A stretch of DNA of 64,000 nucleotides from Limimaricola cinnabarinus (GCF_002723615.1 NZ_KZ304963.1:1-64000); one strand, 5' to 3'. Counted from the first letter of the stretch, positions 23,110 to 31,417 are shown. The notes: generated by a model from the sequence alone, not told the origin. Numbers and translations are program-made.

Positions 23110-24024
23110 ATGACCGCTTCCGTCCTGACCATCGCCCGCGGGCGCGCCGCCCATCTCGCCAATCTCGTGCGCGGCCTCGCCCGCCAGACCGAGCTGCCAT
23201 CCGAGCTGGTGATCGTGCGGATGCAGCCCGAGGCCTACGAGCTGCCCGACGCCCCCTTCCCGGTGCGGCAGATCGAGCTGATCCGCGACAGCCTGCCGCT
23301 GGCCGAGGCGCGCAACCTCGCGGTGCGCGAGGCCAGGGGCGACGAGCTTTTGTTCCTCGACGTGGATTGCATCCCCGACCCCGGTTTCGTCGCCGAGTAC
23401 CGCCGCCACCTCGCCGGTTTCGACGGGCTGGTGATGGGCGAGGTCATGTATCTGCCCGACGGGGTGAACCGCGACGGCTGGGACTACGCCGATTTCGAAG
23501 CGGTGGCCGAGCGCCATTCCGACCGGCAGGGCCCGCCGCCCGAAGGCATCCGGCCCTGCCACGACTACCGCTGCTTCTGGTCGCTCAACTTCGCGATCCG
23601 CCGCGCCGATTTCGAGCGCGCCGGCGGCTTTGACGAGCGGTTTCACGGCTATGGTGGCGAGGATACCGATTTCGGCCGCCTGCTCGACGAGGCCGGGGTG
23701 AAGATCGGCTGGGCCAGGGGCGCGCGCGCCTATCACCAGTATCACCCGCATCACATGCCGCCCGTGCATCACCTCGAAAGCGTCGTGCGCAACGCCGAGC
23801 TGTTTCGCGAGAAATGGGGCCATCGCACCATGGGCCACTGGCTCCATGCCTTCGAGCTGATGGGGCTGATCGCGCAGGACGAGGAGGAGATCCGCATCCT
23901 GCGCGCGCCCTCCGAGGCGGATCTGGAGCTGACGCGCCACCAGAGCCACCGCCCCTATTGCAACTCGGCCGAGGTGATCCGCGAGATCGAACGCCGCCGC
24001 GCGCAGGCCATCGCCGCGCAGTAG
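23110..24024 (+). CDS. Family 2-type glycosyltransferase
   Basis: 304-residue GT-A fold enzyme. The N-terminal nucleotide-sugar domain includes the metal-binding LFLDVDCIPDPG (about residues 79-90). The C-terminal part has the galactosyltransferase-like acceptor motif GGFDERFHGYGGEDTDFGRL. There is no membrane helix. The start at 23110 follows CGGAGA at good spacing; an in-frame ATG at 23089 overlapping the previous stop would add MTYRRPR. It is third in a plus-strand run of carbohydrate genes. Donor and acceptor are not deducible. Confidence 0.85.
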   Translation: MTASVLTIARGRAAHLANLVRGLARQTELPSELVIVRMQPEAYELPDAPFPVRQIELIRDSLPLAEARNLAVREARGDELLFLDVDCIPDPGFVAEYRRHLAGFDGLVMGEVMYLPDGVNRDGWDYADFEAVAERHSDRQGPPPEGIRPCHDYRCFWSLNFAIRRADFERAGGFDERFHGYGGEDTDFGRLLDEAGVKIGWARGARAYHQYHPHHMPPVHHLESVVRNAELFREKWGHRTMGHWLHAFELMGLIAQDEEEIRILRAPSEADLELTRHQSHRPYCNSAEVIREIERRRAQAIAAQ

Positions 24025-24055
24025 CGCTCAAGCGATCGCCGCGCAGCAGCGCTCA
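24010..24055. repeat. 21-bp imperfect direct repeat at convergent gene ends
   Basis: The 21-base unit starting ATCGCCGCGCAG occurs at 24010-24030 and again at 24035-24055 with one substitution. The first copy contains the TAG stop of the plus-strand glycosyltransferase. The second contains the stop of the convergent minus-strand glycosyltransferase. It looks like a small tandem duplication that separates the two 3' ends. Confidence 0.8.
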
Positions 24056-25189
24056 GGCCCCGGTGGCGGCGACCTCCGGGGCCAGCCAGAGCTCGTGCGG
24101 CGCGTAGGCGATGCCGGGCCACTCCGCATCGCGCGCCGCGATCGCCTCGCCATAGAGCGCCTCGTAGCCATCGACCATCGCCCGCACCGAAAACCGCCCC
24201 TCCACCCGCGCCCGCGCCGCCTTGCGCGGCAGCGCCATCGCCTCGCGCAAGGCACGCGCGAGCGCCGCGGCGTCATCGGGGGGCGCATAGGCGCCGCACT
24301 CGCCGATCACCTCGCGCACCGCTCCCATCTCGATCGCCGCGACCGGCAGGCCGCAGGCCATCGCCTCGATCGCGGCGAGGCCGAAGGGCTCGTCCCATAG
24401 CGGCGTGAAAAGCAGCGCCGAGGCGCGGCCGAAGGCGGCGGCGAGATCGGCCCCCTCAAAATGCCCGCCATAGCGGATATCGCCGCCCAGATGCGGCCTG
24501 ACCTCGTTCTCGAAGTAATCGCGGTGCTCGACCACGCCGTAGAGCGTCAGCGGCACGCCCGCGATCCGTGCCGCCTGCGCCGCGAGATGCGCGCCCTTGG
24601 TCGGGGTGATCCGCCCGGCCCAGACCGCCGAGCCGTCGCCCGCTGCGCAATAGGGCCAGTCGGCCAGGGCGATGCCGTTGCCGACCACCCGCGCCGAGGG
24701 CGGCGTGTCGTCCCACCAGCGGCCGAGCTGGCGGCGCGAGCAGGTGGTGACGAGATGCCATGGCGCGAGGCTGTCATTCATCGCCCGGCGCAGCGCCGCG
24801 AAGGGCGGCACATGCATCGACGACACCATGGGCAGGCGTTTCGCGCGCGACACACGCGGCACGAAGCGGTGCAGCGTGTTGTTGTGCACCACGTCGAAGC
24901 CCCCCGCCGCCACGTCGCGGCAGGCGCCCGCGAAGGCCGTGTCGAGATGGTCGTTGAGCGTGTCGGTGCCGTGAAAGTCGTGCCACGGGTAGCGGCGGTC
25001 GTAATGCTCGGCCACCACCGGATGCAGCGTCACGCCCGGAGGCGGCGCGCTGTCGCCGCTGGCGAACATCGTCACCGCGTGGCCGCGCGCGGCAAGCTCG
25101 CGCGCAAGATACCAGCCATGCGCCTCCATGCCGCCCATGAAGGGCGGGCGCACGGGGTGACGGATATGGGTCATCAGGGCGATCTTCAC
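24053..25189 (-). CDS. GT4 glycosyltransferase
   Basis: 378-residue GT-B glycosyltransferase. The N-terminal glycine-rich acceptor loop is RPPFMGGMEAHGWYLARELA (about residues 14-33). The donor domain has VWAGRITPTKGAHLAAQAA and the EX7E motif in DEPFGLAAIEAMACGLPV. It is soluble. It is convergent with the preceding plus-strand glycosyltransferase gene but clearly part of the same carbohydrate island. A role in extending the sucrose-type or lipid-linked product is inference. Confidence 0.87.
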   Translation of the reverse strand: MKIALMTHIRHPVRPPFMGGMEAHGWYLARELAARGHAVTMFASGDSAPPPGVTLHPVVAEHYDRRYPWHDFHGTDTLNDHLDTAFAGACRDVAAGGFDVVHNNTLHRFVPRVSRAKRLPMVSSMHVPPFAALRRAMNDSLAPWHLVTTCSRRQLGRWWDDTPPSARVVGNGIALADWPYCAAGDGSAVWAGRITPTKGAHLAAQAARIAGVPLTLYGVVEHRDYFENEVRPHLGGDIRYGGHFEGADLAAAFGRASALLFTPLWDEPFGLAAIEAMACGLPVAAIEMGAVREVIGECGAYAPPDDAAALARALREAMALPRKAARARVEGRFSVRAMVDGYEALYGEAIAARDAEWPGIAYAPHELWLAPEVAATGA

Positions 25190-25373
25190 GGCGGGCGGCT
25201 CCGGGCGGTGGGGTTCGGGCGGTGGGGTTCGGGCTGCAAGCTGCGCCGCGCGGGCGACGGGTCAAGCGCGGATGCGGTGGCGCAGCGCCCGGCCCGCAAA
25301 GCCGCCCCCCGGAGGAACGAAGCCGCCCTGCTCGTCGTTTCTTCGGCGGACACAGGGCGGAAAGGACACTTCC

Positions 25374-26078
25374 ATGAGCCTCAAACGTATTCTCGGCGTC
25401 ATGCTGGCCTCGCGCATGGCCGGTCGCGGCCGTCGCCGCGGCTCGCTCGGCAATGCCGCGCTTCTGGGCGGCCTCGGCAGCCGCGGCCTGCGCGGCAAGG
25501 CGGGCGTCGCGGCACTCGGATACATGGCCTACAAGGCCTATAACGATCACCAGGCGCGCCAGCGCGCCAGCGGCTCGACCGCGCATGCCGGCGCCTCCAC
25601 GGGCACCGCCTCAAAGGCGAGCGCCAGCTCCGGTCTGAGCGGCATCTTCGACCAGATCGCAGGCGCGCTGGGCGGCGAGGCGCAGTCTTCCGAAACACCC
25701 GATCCGCGCCACGCCGAGGCCGCCGAGCGGATGAGCGACGACCGCGCGCTCCTGCTGATCCGCGGCATGATCGCGGCGGCCCATGCCGACGGCACGCTGT
25801 CGATGGACGAGCGCCAGCGCATCAGCGGCCAGCTCGACGAGGCCGAGGCCACGGCCGATGAGCGGCGGCTGATCTCGACCGAGATCGAGAACCCCAAGCC
25901 GCTCGATACGCTTCTGACCCAGATCAACGACCACGACACGGCGATCGAGTTCTACCTCGCCTCCCGCGCGGCGGTGGATTCGGAGACCGAGGCGAACCGG
26001 GCCTATCTGACGCTGCTGCGCCACCGGCTCGACATCACCGAGGAGGAGGCGCGCGAGGCCGAGGAGCTGGCCCCCTGA
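25374..26078 (+). CDS. DUF533/TerB-like protein
   Basis: 234 residues. Basic, glycine-rich N-terminus (RGRRRGSLGNAALLGGLG) with a short hydrophobic stretch, an Ala/Ser/Thr-rich linker at about residues 60-95, and a C-terminal helical domain of about 120 residues with LLIRGMIAAAHADGTLSMDE, an acidic helix pattern related to TerB. DUF533 proteins are often inner-membrane associated; function is not established. AAAGGA precedes the ATG at 25374. It is followed by a clear terminator hairpin. Confidence 0.85.
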   Translation: MSLKRILGVMLASRMAGRGRRRGSLGNAALLGGLGSRGLRGKAGVAALGYMAYKAYNDHQARQRASGSTAHAGASTGTASKASASSGLSGIFDQIAGALGGEAQSSETPDPRHAEAAERMSDDRALLLIRGMIAAAHADGTLSMDERQRISGQLDEAEATADERRLISTEIENPKPLDTLLTQINDHDTAIEFYLASRAAVDSETEANRAYLTLLRHRLDITEEEAREAEELAP

Positions 26079-26111
26079 AGCCGCGCCCTGCCCCGGCTTT
26101 CGGACATGCGA

Positions 26112-26138
26112 AAGGCCGCTCCGTCATGGAGCGGCCTT
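26112..26138 (+). terminator. Hairpin terminator after the DUF533 gene
   Basis: A perfect 11-bp stem (26112-26122 with 26128-26138) with a 5-base loop lies 33 bases after the stop, followed by CTGTCTGTTT. It is in the gap between convergent genes and may serve both. Confidence 0.7.
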
Positions 26139-26174
26139 CTGTCTGTTTGGCGAGGCCTGCACCCGCGGGGGGCG

Positions 26175-26702
26175 TCACTCCGTCTTGCTCGGCCCCTTGG
26201 CATAGGCGTCGGCGCTCTTTTCGGGGCCGGAGCGCACCGCGCGGCGCGAAACCTTCTTTTTCCCCGCATCCGTCGTGTTGCCGCCGGGTGCTGCGCCAAG
26301 CTTGCCCGGATCGGCCTCCGCGACCGGCTTGGCCTTCTTGGGGCGGCCCCGCTTGGGCGCGGCGCCCGGCTCGCGCGTCTTGGCCGCGGCCTTGCGGCGC
26401 CCGCCCGTCGCGGGCGTGGTATCGGCGACCTGTTCGCCCGGGGCCTCGCCCATGTTGGCATGGGCCTGGTCGAGCCCCTGCTCGTCGAGACCGCCGGCGC
26501 CTTTTGGCCCGTCATCGGCCCGTCCGGCGAGCCCCGCGGCCGCCGAGCTTTCGATCGCGACCTCCGAGTCGCGCGTTTCTTCGGCATCGATCTGCGCCGC
26601 GGCTTCGTGCCAGTGATCCTGATCGCGCCCCTCGGGCGCGCCTTCGCGCTGCCACAGGTCGTAGGCGCGCTGCCGGATCCGTTCTTCCCTGTCGTCGGCC
26701 AT
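26175..26702 (-). CDS. DUF2934-domain protein
   Basis: 175 residues. The N-terminal 45 residues match the short DUF2934 motif (IRQRAYDLWQREGAPEG then DHWHEAAAQI). The rest is a low-complexity Ala/Lys/Gly-rich tail with KRGRPKKAKP, an AT-hook-like basic patch, at about residues 120-140. The ATG at 26702 has GGGAGGG upstream. The tail suggests nucleic-acid binding, but there is no direct evidence. It is a single gene between the DUF533 gene and tRNA-Arg. Confidence 0.75.
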   Translation of the reverse strand: MADDREERIRQRAYDLWQREGAPEGRDQDHWHEAAAQIDAEETRDSEVAIESSAAAGLAGRADDGPKGAGGLDEQGLDQAHANMGEAPGEQVADTTPATGGRRKAAAKTREPGAAPKRGRPKKAKPVAEADPGKLGAAPGGNTTDAGKKKVSRRAVRSGPEKSADAYAKGPSKTE

Positions 26703-26803
26703 CTGGCCCTCCCGATTGAAAACCATGTTCTTTCCGGGAGGTATCGCTGATCGGCGCGATTTCGAGTCTCCGCTTCAAAAAGAAGGCAGGGCCCAAACGA
26801 CGA

Positions 26804-26821
26804 AAGCCCCCGGAGGGGCTT
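26804..26821 (-). terminator. Terminator hairpin of tRNA-Arg
   Basis: A 7-bp GC-rich stem (26804-26810 with 26815-26821) with a 4-base loop, about 33 bases downstream of the tRNA 3' end on the minus strand. It is followed by a T-containing but interrupted tail. Confidence 0.6.
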
Positions 26822-26853
26822 CATCGGTCTCTCGTGTCTTTCCGGGAGGGAAG

Positions 26854-26930
26854 TGGCGGACTGGGGAGGATTCGAACCCCCGACCCCTTGATTCGTAGTC
26901 AAGTACTCTATCCAACTGAGCTACCAGTCC
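26854..26930 (-). tRNA. tRNA-Arg (anticodon ACG)
   Basis: 77 nt including an encoded CCA. The acceptor stem GGACTGG pairs with CCAGTCC, followed by discriminator G and CCA. The D-arm is TAGCTCAGTTGGATAGAG. The anticodon arm is CTTGA-CTACGAA-TCAAG with ACG at the anticodon. The T-arm contains GGTTCGAATCC. Read by A34-to-I editing it would decode CGU, CGC and CGA. There is no integrase gene beside it, although tRNA genes are common integration sites. Confidence 0.97.
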
Positions 26931-27035
26931 GCTGTAGAGTGAGGCCGATCTACCGTTCGCTGCCGGGACATGCAAGGGCCGTTTTCACGAATTTCGCGCT
27001 TTTCCTTCTCCTGCCCGCCTGCCGTCGCGGCACTC

Positions 27036-28433
27036 TCAGCCGGAGACGGCGAGATCCGGCGCGCTGCGCGGCAGGTGGATCTCGAAGGCGGTGCCGGTCT
27101 CGTCCGAGCGCGCCAGCTCCAGCTGCCCGCCATGGCCGCGCACCAGCTCGGCGGCGATGGCGAGGCCGAGGCCGGTGCCGCCCTTGGTGACCCCGCCGCG
27201 AAAGGCGCTGAACAAATGTTCGCGCGCGCGCGGCGGCAGGCCGGGGCCGGTATCCTCGATGCGGATCGACCAGGCTTCGTCCTCCTCATGCGCCGAAACG
27301 GTGACGCGCCCCGCGGCCCCCGTCGCGGCGATCGCCTGCCGGGCGTTGCGCACGAGGTTCGACAGCACCCGGAACAGCTGCTCGGAATCGGCGCGCAGCA
27401 CGAGGCCGGGCGGGACCTGCGCGGCAAAGGCGATCGCGTCATCGCCGGCGGCGAGGCGTTCGGCCTCGATCACCTCGCTCACCAGCGGCGCCAGCTCGAA
27501 CCGGGCAAGCCGGGGCGGCGGCTCTTCGGCCCGGCCAAAGGCCAGCGTCGATTCGCACAGGCTCACCGCGCGGCTGATCGAGCCGACGAGCTTGGGCGCC
27601 ATGCGCTTGACCAGCGGGTCCTCGGAGCTGTCGAGCCGGTCGGCGAAGAGCTGGGCCGAGGTGAGGATGTTGCGCAGATCATGGCTGACCTTGGCGACGC
27701 CCGAGCCGAGCTGCGCCAGCCTGTCCTTCTGCCGGAGCGCGCCGGTGAGCTGGGTCTCCATCGCCTGCAGCGCGGTTTCCGCCTCGCGCAGCTCGCGCAG
27801 GCTGGCGCGCGGCGAGATGATCCGCCGCGCATCCTCGGGCGCGTCGGCATAGCTGCGGATCTGGCCCACCACCCGCTTGATCGGCACCACCAGAAAGGCC
27901 TGCACCGCGGCAAAGAGCAGCGCCGCCGTCACCACCGAGATCACCGCCGAGAGCAACAGGATGCGCAGCCCGTACTCGACCATCTCCTCGCGCAGCGGCT
28001 TTTCGTCCATCGTCACCTCGATCAGGAGCCCGCCTTGCTGCACCGGGTCGCCGATCACGCGGATGATCCGCTCATCGGCATCGAGCAAGGTCCCCATCGC
28101 GTCGCGGATCAGCGTCAGGGCCGAGACATCGCGCAGATCGTAGGTGGCGTGGATCGGCTCGGGCAGCGGCGAGGACAGCGCGAGCTGGCGCACCTCGTCG
28201 CGCCGGAGCACCACGTTGTAGACGCCCGCATTCTCCAGAAGCTCGGCCTCCAGCTCGGCATCGAGCGTCTCGCTCGCCAGCAGCGCCAGCGAGGCGATCT
28301 GCGCCCGTTCCAGCCGCAGCTGCAGGTAATCTTCGCGGAATCGCGCCACGGAAGGCACGAAGATCAACACCTCGGCCAGCATGACGAAGACCGTGGTCAG
28401 AGCGAGGAATCGTCCGGAAAGGGTATTGAACAT
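27036..28433 (-). CDS. Orphan membrane sensor histidine kinase
   Basis: 465 residues. TM1 is at about residues 10-28, an extracytoplasmic sensor of about 130 residues follows, TM2 is at about 158-182, then a HAMP-like linker. The HisKA domain has H251 in VSHDLRN, and the HATPase domain carries N-box LSNLVRNARQA, G1 DTGPGLPP and G2 GGTGLGLA. No response-regulator gene is adjacent: the neighbours are tRNA-Arg and an oxidoreductase, so its partner must be encoded elsewhere. GGGACC precedes the ATG. Confidence 0.92.
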   Translation of the reverse strand: MFNTLSGRFLALTTVFVMLAEVLIFVPSVARFREDYLQLRLERAQIASLALLASETLDAELEAELLENAGVYNVVLRRDEVRQLALSSPLPEPIHATYDLRDVSALTLIRDAMGTLLDADERIIRVIGDPVQQGGLLIEVTMDEKPLREEMVEYGLRILLLSAVISVVTAALLFAAVQAFLVVPIKRVVGQIRSYADAPEDARRIISPRASLRELREAETALQAMETQLTGALRQKDRLAQLGSGVAKVSHDLRNILTSAQLFADRLDSSEDPLVKRMAPKLVGSISRAVSLCESTLAFGRAEEPPPRLARFELAPLVSEVIEAERLAAGDDAIAFAAQVPPGLVLRADSEQLFRVLSNLVRNARQAIAATGAAGRVTVSAHEEDEAWSIRIEDTGPGLPPRAREHLFSAFRGGVTKGGTGLGLAIAAELVRGHGGQLELARSDETGTAFEIHLPRSAPDLAVSG

Positions 28434-28467
28434 CTGGTCCCTTCTGCGCCGCCGGACGACCGGGGCC

Positions 28468-29886
28468 TCAGGGCACCCAGCGTTGGACCGCCCGGACGGC
28501 TGTCTTCACCCACTCGTTACCAAACAGTCTGCTGCTGAAATAGTTGCCTGCCGCGCGTTTGTTGATTTCGCCCAGGGAGGGATAGGGCAGCACCGCGCCC
28601 GCGATCTTCGACAGCTTGGTGCCGCTGGCGATGGCGATGGCCCAGACGCCGATCAGCTCGTCGGCATGGGCGCCGAGGATCGTCGCCCCCACCGGCCGCC
28701 CCCTGACCGCCATCAGCTTGAGCATGCCCTCGGTGCGCCCTTCGGCAATGGCGCGGTCGTTCTCGTCGTAATCGGCGCGGATCACCTCCAGCGCGTCGCC
28801 ATGCGCCTTACGCGCCTGTGCCTCGGTCAGCCCGACCTGCGCGAGGCCCGGATCGGTATAGGTGACCCACGGGATATGCGCGGTCTTCGCCTTGGAGGGC
28901 AGGCCGAACAGCATGGAGCGGATGATGACGCCCGCATGGTAGCCCGCCACATGGGTGAACATCAGCCCGCCCGCCGCATCGCCCACCGCATAGACCCGGC
29001 GATTCGTCTCGGAGCGCAAATCGTCGCCCACGGCGATGCCCTTTGGCCCATGTTTCACGTGTGCCATGTCGAGCCCGAGCCCCTCGGTCACCACCTCGCG
29101 GCCCACGGCCATCAAGAGATGCGTGCCCTCGAACCGGCCCTTCTCCGTCTCGACCGCGACCGCGCCATTGCTGCCCGAAACGGCGGTGACCTTGGCCCCC
29201 TCCTCGATGCGGATGCCCTCGCCGCGCAGCATGTCCAAGAGCCGCCCGGCAAGCTCGGGGTCGTCCTTGCCCAGCGCCTTCGCCCCCTCGATCACCGTGA
29301 CCTCAGAGCCCAGCCTGCGATGCGCCTGCGCCATCTCCACGCCGATCGGCCCGCCGCCGATGATCAGCAGGTGATCGGGCCTCTCGCGCAGATCGAAGAT
29401 GGTCTCGTTGGTGAGATAGGGCGTGTCCTCGATCCCGTCGATCGGCGGCACCATGGGGCGCGAGCCGGTGGCCAGCACGAAGCGGCGCGCCCTGATCGTG
29501 GTGTCGCCCGCCTGCATCTCCTCGGGCGAGGTGAAGCGCGCATGCTCGCGGATCACGGTGACGCCGAAGCCCTCGTAGCGCTCCTGCGAATCGACCGGCG
29601 CGATGGTGGCGATGGCGCGCGCGACATGGTCCTTCACGGCGGCGAAGTCGATCTCGGGCGTGACGGGGGTGATGCCCATCTCGGCCCCCTTGGTCATCGC
29701 GTGCGCCTGCCTGGCCGCCGCCAGGAGCGCCTTGGAGGGCACGCAGCCGCGATTGAGGCAATCGCCGCCCATCTCGCCCTTTTCCACGAGGACGACCCTG
29801 GCCCCCATCTGCGCCGCCCCGGCGGCGACCGAAAGCCCGCCCGATCCGGCGCCGATGATGCAGATGTCGCAGTCGATATGGCTCAT
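28468..29886 (-). CDS. Mercuric reductase/dihydrolipoamide dehydrogenase-like FAD oxidoreductase
   Basis: 472-residue class I pyridine-nucleotide disulfide oxidoreductase. It has the FAD motif CIIGAGSGGLSVA (9-21), redox-active C43 and C48 in GGDCLNRGCVPSKALL, a second nucleotide-binding motif LIIGGGPIGVEMAQ and a C-terminal dimerisation domain. The catalytic His-Pro of dihydrolipoamide dehydrogenase is Tyr-Pro here (LPYPSLGE), so it is not a standard E3 subunit. MerA's terminal Cys pair is also missing. Its ATG at 29886 overlaps the TVP38-type gene by 4 bases. The physiological substrate is unknown. Confidence 0.88.
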   Translation of the reverse strand: MSHIDCDICIIGAGSGGLSVAAGAAQMGARVVLVEKGEMGGDCLNRGCVPSKALLAAARQAHAMTKGAEMGITPVTPEIDFAAVKDHVARAIATIAPVDSQERYEGFGVTVIREHARFTSPEEMQAGDTTIRARRFVLATGSRPMVPPIDGIEDTPYLTNETIFDLRERPDHLLIIGGGPIGVEMAQAHRRLGSEVTVIEGAKALGKDDPELAGRLLDMLRGEGIRIEEGAKVTAVSGSNGAVAVETEKGRFEGTHLLMAVGREVVTEGLGLDMAHVKHGPKGIAVGDDLRSETNRRVYAVGDAAGGLMFTHVAGYHAGVIIRSMLFGLPSKAKTAHIPWVTYTDPGLAQVGLTEAQARKAHGDALEVIRADYDENDRAIAEGRTEGMLKLMAVRGRPVGATILGAHADELIGVWAIAIASGTKLSKIAGAVLPYPSLGEINKRAAGNYFSSRLFGNEWVKTAVRAVQRWVP

Positions 29887-30629
29887 GCGAGACCTTTCCG
29901 GCCCTTCACGGCCTTGATCACGAGGGGAAGCGCCGAAAGCGCGGCGAGGCCGAGCAGCGGCAGGAGGATATGCGGCTCGAAGATGAGGCCGAGATCGGGC
30001 GTCTCCCCGGCGGCAAAGACAGCGCCGAGCCCCGCGCCCACCGAGGTGAAGACCAGCGCGCCCGGCGCGATGCCCAGAAGCGTGGTGAGCGCGAAGGGGA
30101 CAAGCCCCACGCCGATCAGCGCCGGCAGCAGGTTGGCCACGAAGAACGGCACCACCGGCAGCAGCCGCAGCAAAAGCAGCATCGACCACTGATTCTCGCG
30201 GATGCCCTCCTTGATCTTCTTCAGCCGCCCTTCGGAAGTATCCATCCCCTTGGAAAGCCGCCGCCCCAGCCCTGCGCGCGCGGCAAGAAAGATCAGCACC
30301 GCGCCGATCGTCGCGGCAATGACGTTGTAGGCCACGCCCGGAAAGGTGCCGAAGAGAAACCCGCCGGTCAGCGTCGCCACCGTGGCGCCGGGCAGCGAGA
30401 AGGCGACGATGGCGACATAGGCGGCCATGAAGCCCGCCACGGCGAGCGCGTAATTGGCGTCGCGCCAGGCGATCAGCGCCTCGCGGTTGTCGCGCAGCGT
30501 CTCGAAGCTCAGCAGGTCGCGCAGGAAGAAGGCGCCCGCCAGCGCCACGATCCCGATCACCGCGAGCGGCAGGTAGCGCAGCCAGCCGGGCCGCGCGGGC
30601 GCTGAATCATCCGTGGTTTCGCTGGCCAT
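29883..30629 (-). CDS. TVP38/TMEM64 (VTT-domain) membrane protein
   Basis: 248 residues with about six predicted membrane segments. The VTT core includes FSLPGATVATLTGGFLFG and the conserved arginine region LLLLRLLPVVPFFVANLL, followed by GIAPGALVFTSVGAGLG. Members of this superfamily are linked to lipid scrambling or membrane ion homeostasis. GGAGGACC precedes the ATG at 30629. The 4-base overlap with the downstream flavin oxidoreductase indicates a two-gene unit. Confidence 0.9.
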   Translation of the reverse strand: MASETTDDSAPARPGWLRYLPLAVIGIVALAGAFFLRDLLSFETLRDNREALIAWRDANYALAVAGFMAAYVAIVAFSLPGATVATLTGGFLFGTFPGVAYNVIAATIGAVLIFLAARAGLGRRLSKGMDTSEGRLKKIKEGIRENQWSMLLLLRLLPVVPFFVANLLPALIGVGLVPFALTTLLGIAPGALVFTSVGAGLGAVFAAGETPDLGLIFEPHILLPLLGLAALSALPLVIKAVKGRKGLA

Positions 30630-30763
30630 CTGGTCCTCCGGGGCTGCCCGCCCGACCAGACATGCACCGCGAGCGGGGGCGCGCCCAGCCCCCTCGCGCC
30701 CTGTTGATCCAGACCCATCGCCTGTAACATTGCGCGGGCTTGCGGGAATCCGGCCCGGCCGCG

Positions 30764-30792
30764 TTGACAGGCCGCGGATCGCTCTTTATGGC
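30764..30792 (+). promoter_or_regulatory. Promoter of rpmH-rnpA-yidD
   Basis: A perfect -35 TTGACA (30764-30769), a 17-base spacer and TATGGC (30787-30792) lie 77 bases before the rpmH start in the 240-base gap between divergent genes. The rest of that gap shows no gene. Confidence 0.6.
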
Positions 30793-30869
30793 ACGGGCTT
30801 CGAATATGGCAGGCCCCGAATCCGGCATGGACGGCGGACGGCGCGGCCCCTTGAGACGGAGAAAGCGCA

Positions 30870-31004
30870 ATGAAACGCACGTTCCAACCCTCGAACCGTG
30901 TGCGCAAGTCGCGTCACGGCTTCCGCGCCCGCATGGCCACCAAGGCCGGCCGGAAGATCATCAACGCCCGCCGCGCGCAGGGCCGCAAGGTCCTGAGCGC
31001 CTGA
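30870..31004 (+). CDS. rpmH: 50S ribosomal protein L34
   Basis: 44 residues, beginning [20 protein letters not shown] and ending [11 protein letters not shown], diagnostic for L34. Very basic, part of the large subunit. GGAGAAAG lies upstream of the ATG. It heads the rpmH-rnpA-yidD cluster and is followed by a strong hairpin (31027-31071) before rnpA. Confidence 0.98.
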   Translation: MKRTFQPSNRVRKSRHGFRARMATKAGRKIINARRAQGRKVLSA

Positions 31005-31026
31005 TTTCCGATCAGGTGACAGCGGA

Positions 31027-31071
31027 AAAGACCCCCGTGGCCGGCAGCGATGCCGCCGCGCAGGGGTCTTT
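31027..31071 (+). terminator. Attenuator-like hairpin between rpmH and rnpA
   Basis: The 9-bp outer stem AAAGACCCC (31027-31035) pairs with GGGGTCTTT (31063-31071) around a GC-rich interior that can fold further. It ends in TTTC, so partial termination would keep rnpA expression below rpmH. Its presence also argues that rnpA translation starts downstream of it. Confidence 0.6.
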
Positions 31072-31090
31072 CGGCGTTGGCGTGGACAAG

Positions 31091-31417
31091 ATGCGCAAGC
31101 GCCCCGATTTCCTGCGCGCCGCCCGGGCGCTGCGGCAGGGCACGACCGGCTTCCACCTTCAGGGCAATCCGCGCCGCGACGGCTCGGAAGCCATGCGCGT
31201 GGGCTTCACCTGCTCCAAGAAGGTCGGCAATGCCGTCGCGCGCAACCGCGCCAAGCGCCGCCTGCGCGAGGTGGCGCGCCGGGTGCTGCCCGATCAGGGC
31301 CGCGCGGGCTGGGACTACGTGCTGATCGGCCGGGCCGAGATCACCTCCACCCATGATTTCGAGCAGATGTGCCGCGATCTCGAATGGGCGCTGGGCCGCG
31401 TCCACGCGCGGGCATGA
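31091..31417 (+). CDS. rnpA: Ribonuclease P protein component
   Basis: 108 residues from the chosen start. RnpA binds the RNase P RNA and helps 5'-end maturation of tRNA precursors. The family core is clear: RVGFTCSKKVGNAVARNRAKRR split over about residues 37-58, then LREVARRVLP and DYVLIGRA. The frame stays open upstream to a GTG at 31016, but that extension would run through the rpmH-rnpA hairpin and has no ribosome-binding site, so ATG 31091 is preferred. The stop overlaps the yidD start (ATGA). Confidence 0.9.
   Translation: MRKRPDFLRAARALRQGTTGFHLQGNPRRDGSEAMRVGFTCSKKVGNAVARNRAKRRLREVARRVLPDQGRAGWDYVLIGRAEITSTHDFEQMCRDLEWALGRVHARA

Noticed and set aside
26854-26930. tRNA-Arg as an integration site of a mobile element
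   Set aside because: There is no integrase, no repeated tRNA 3' end and no change in gene type around it that would mark an island.
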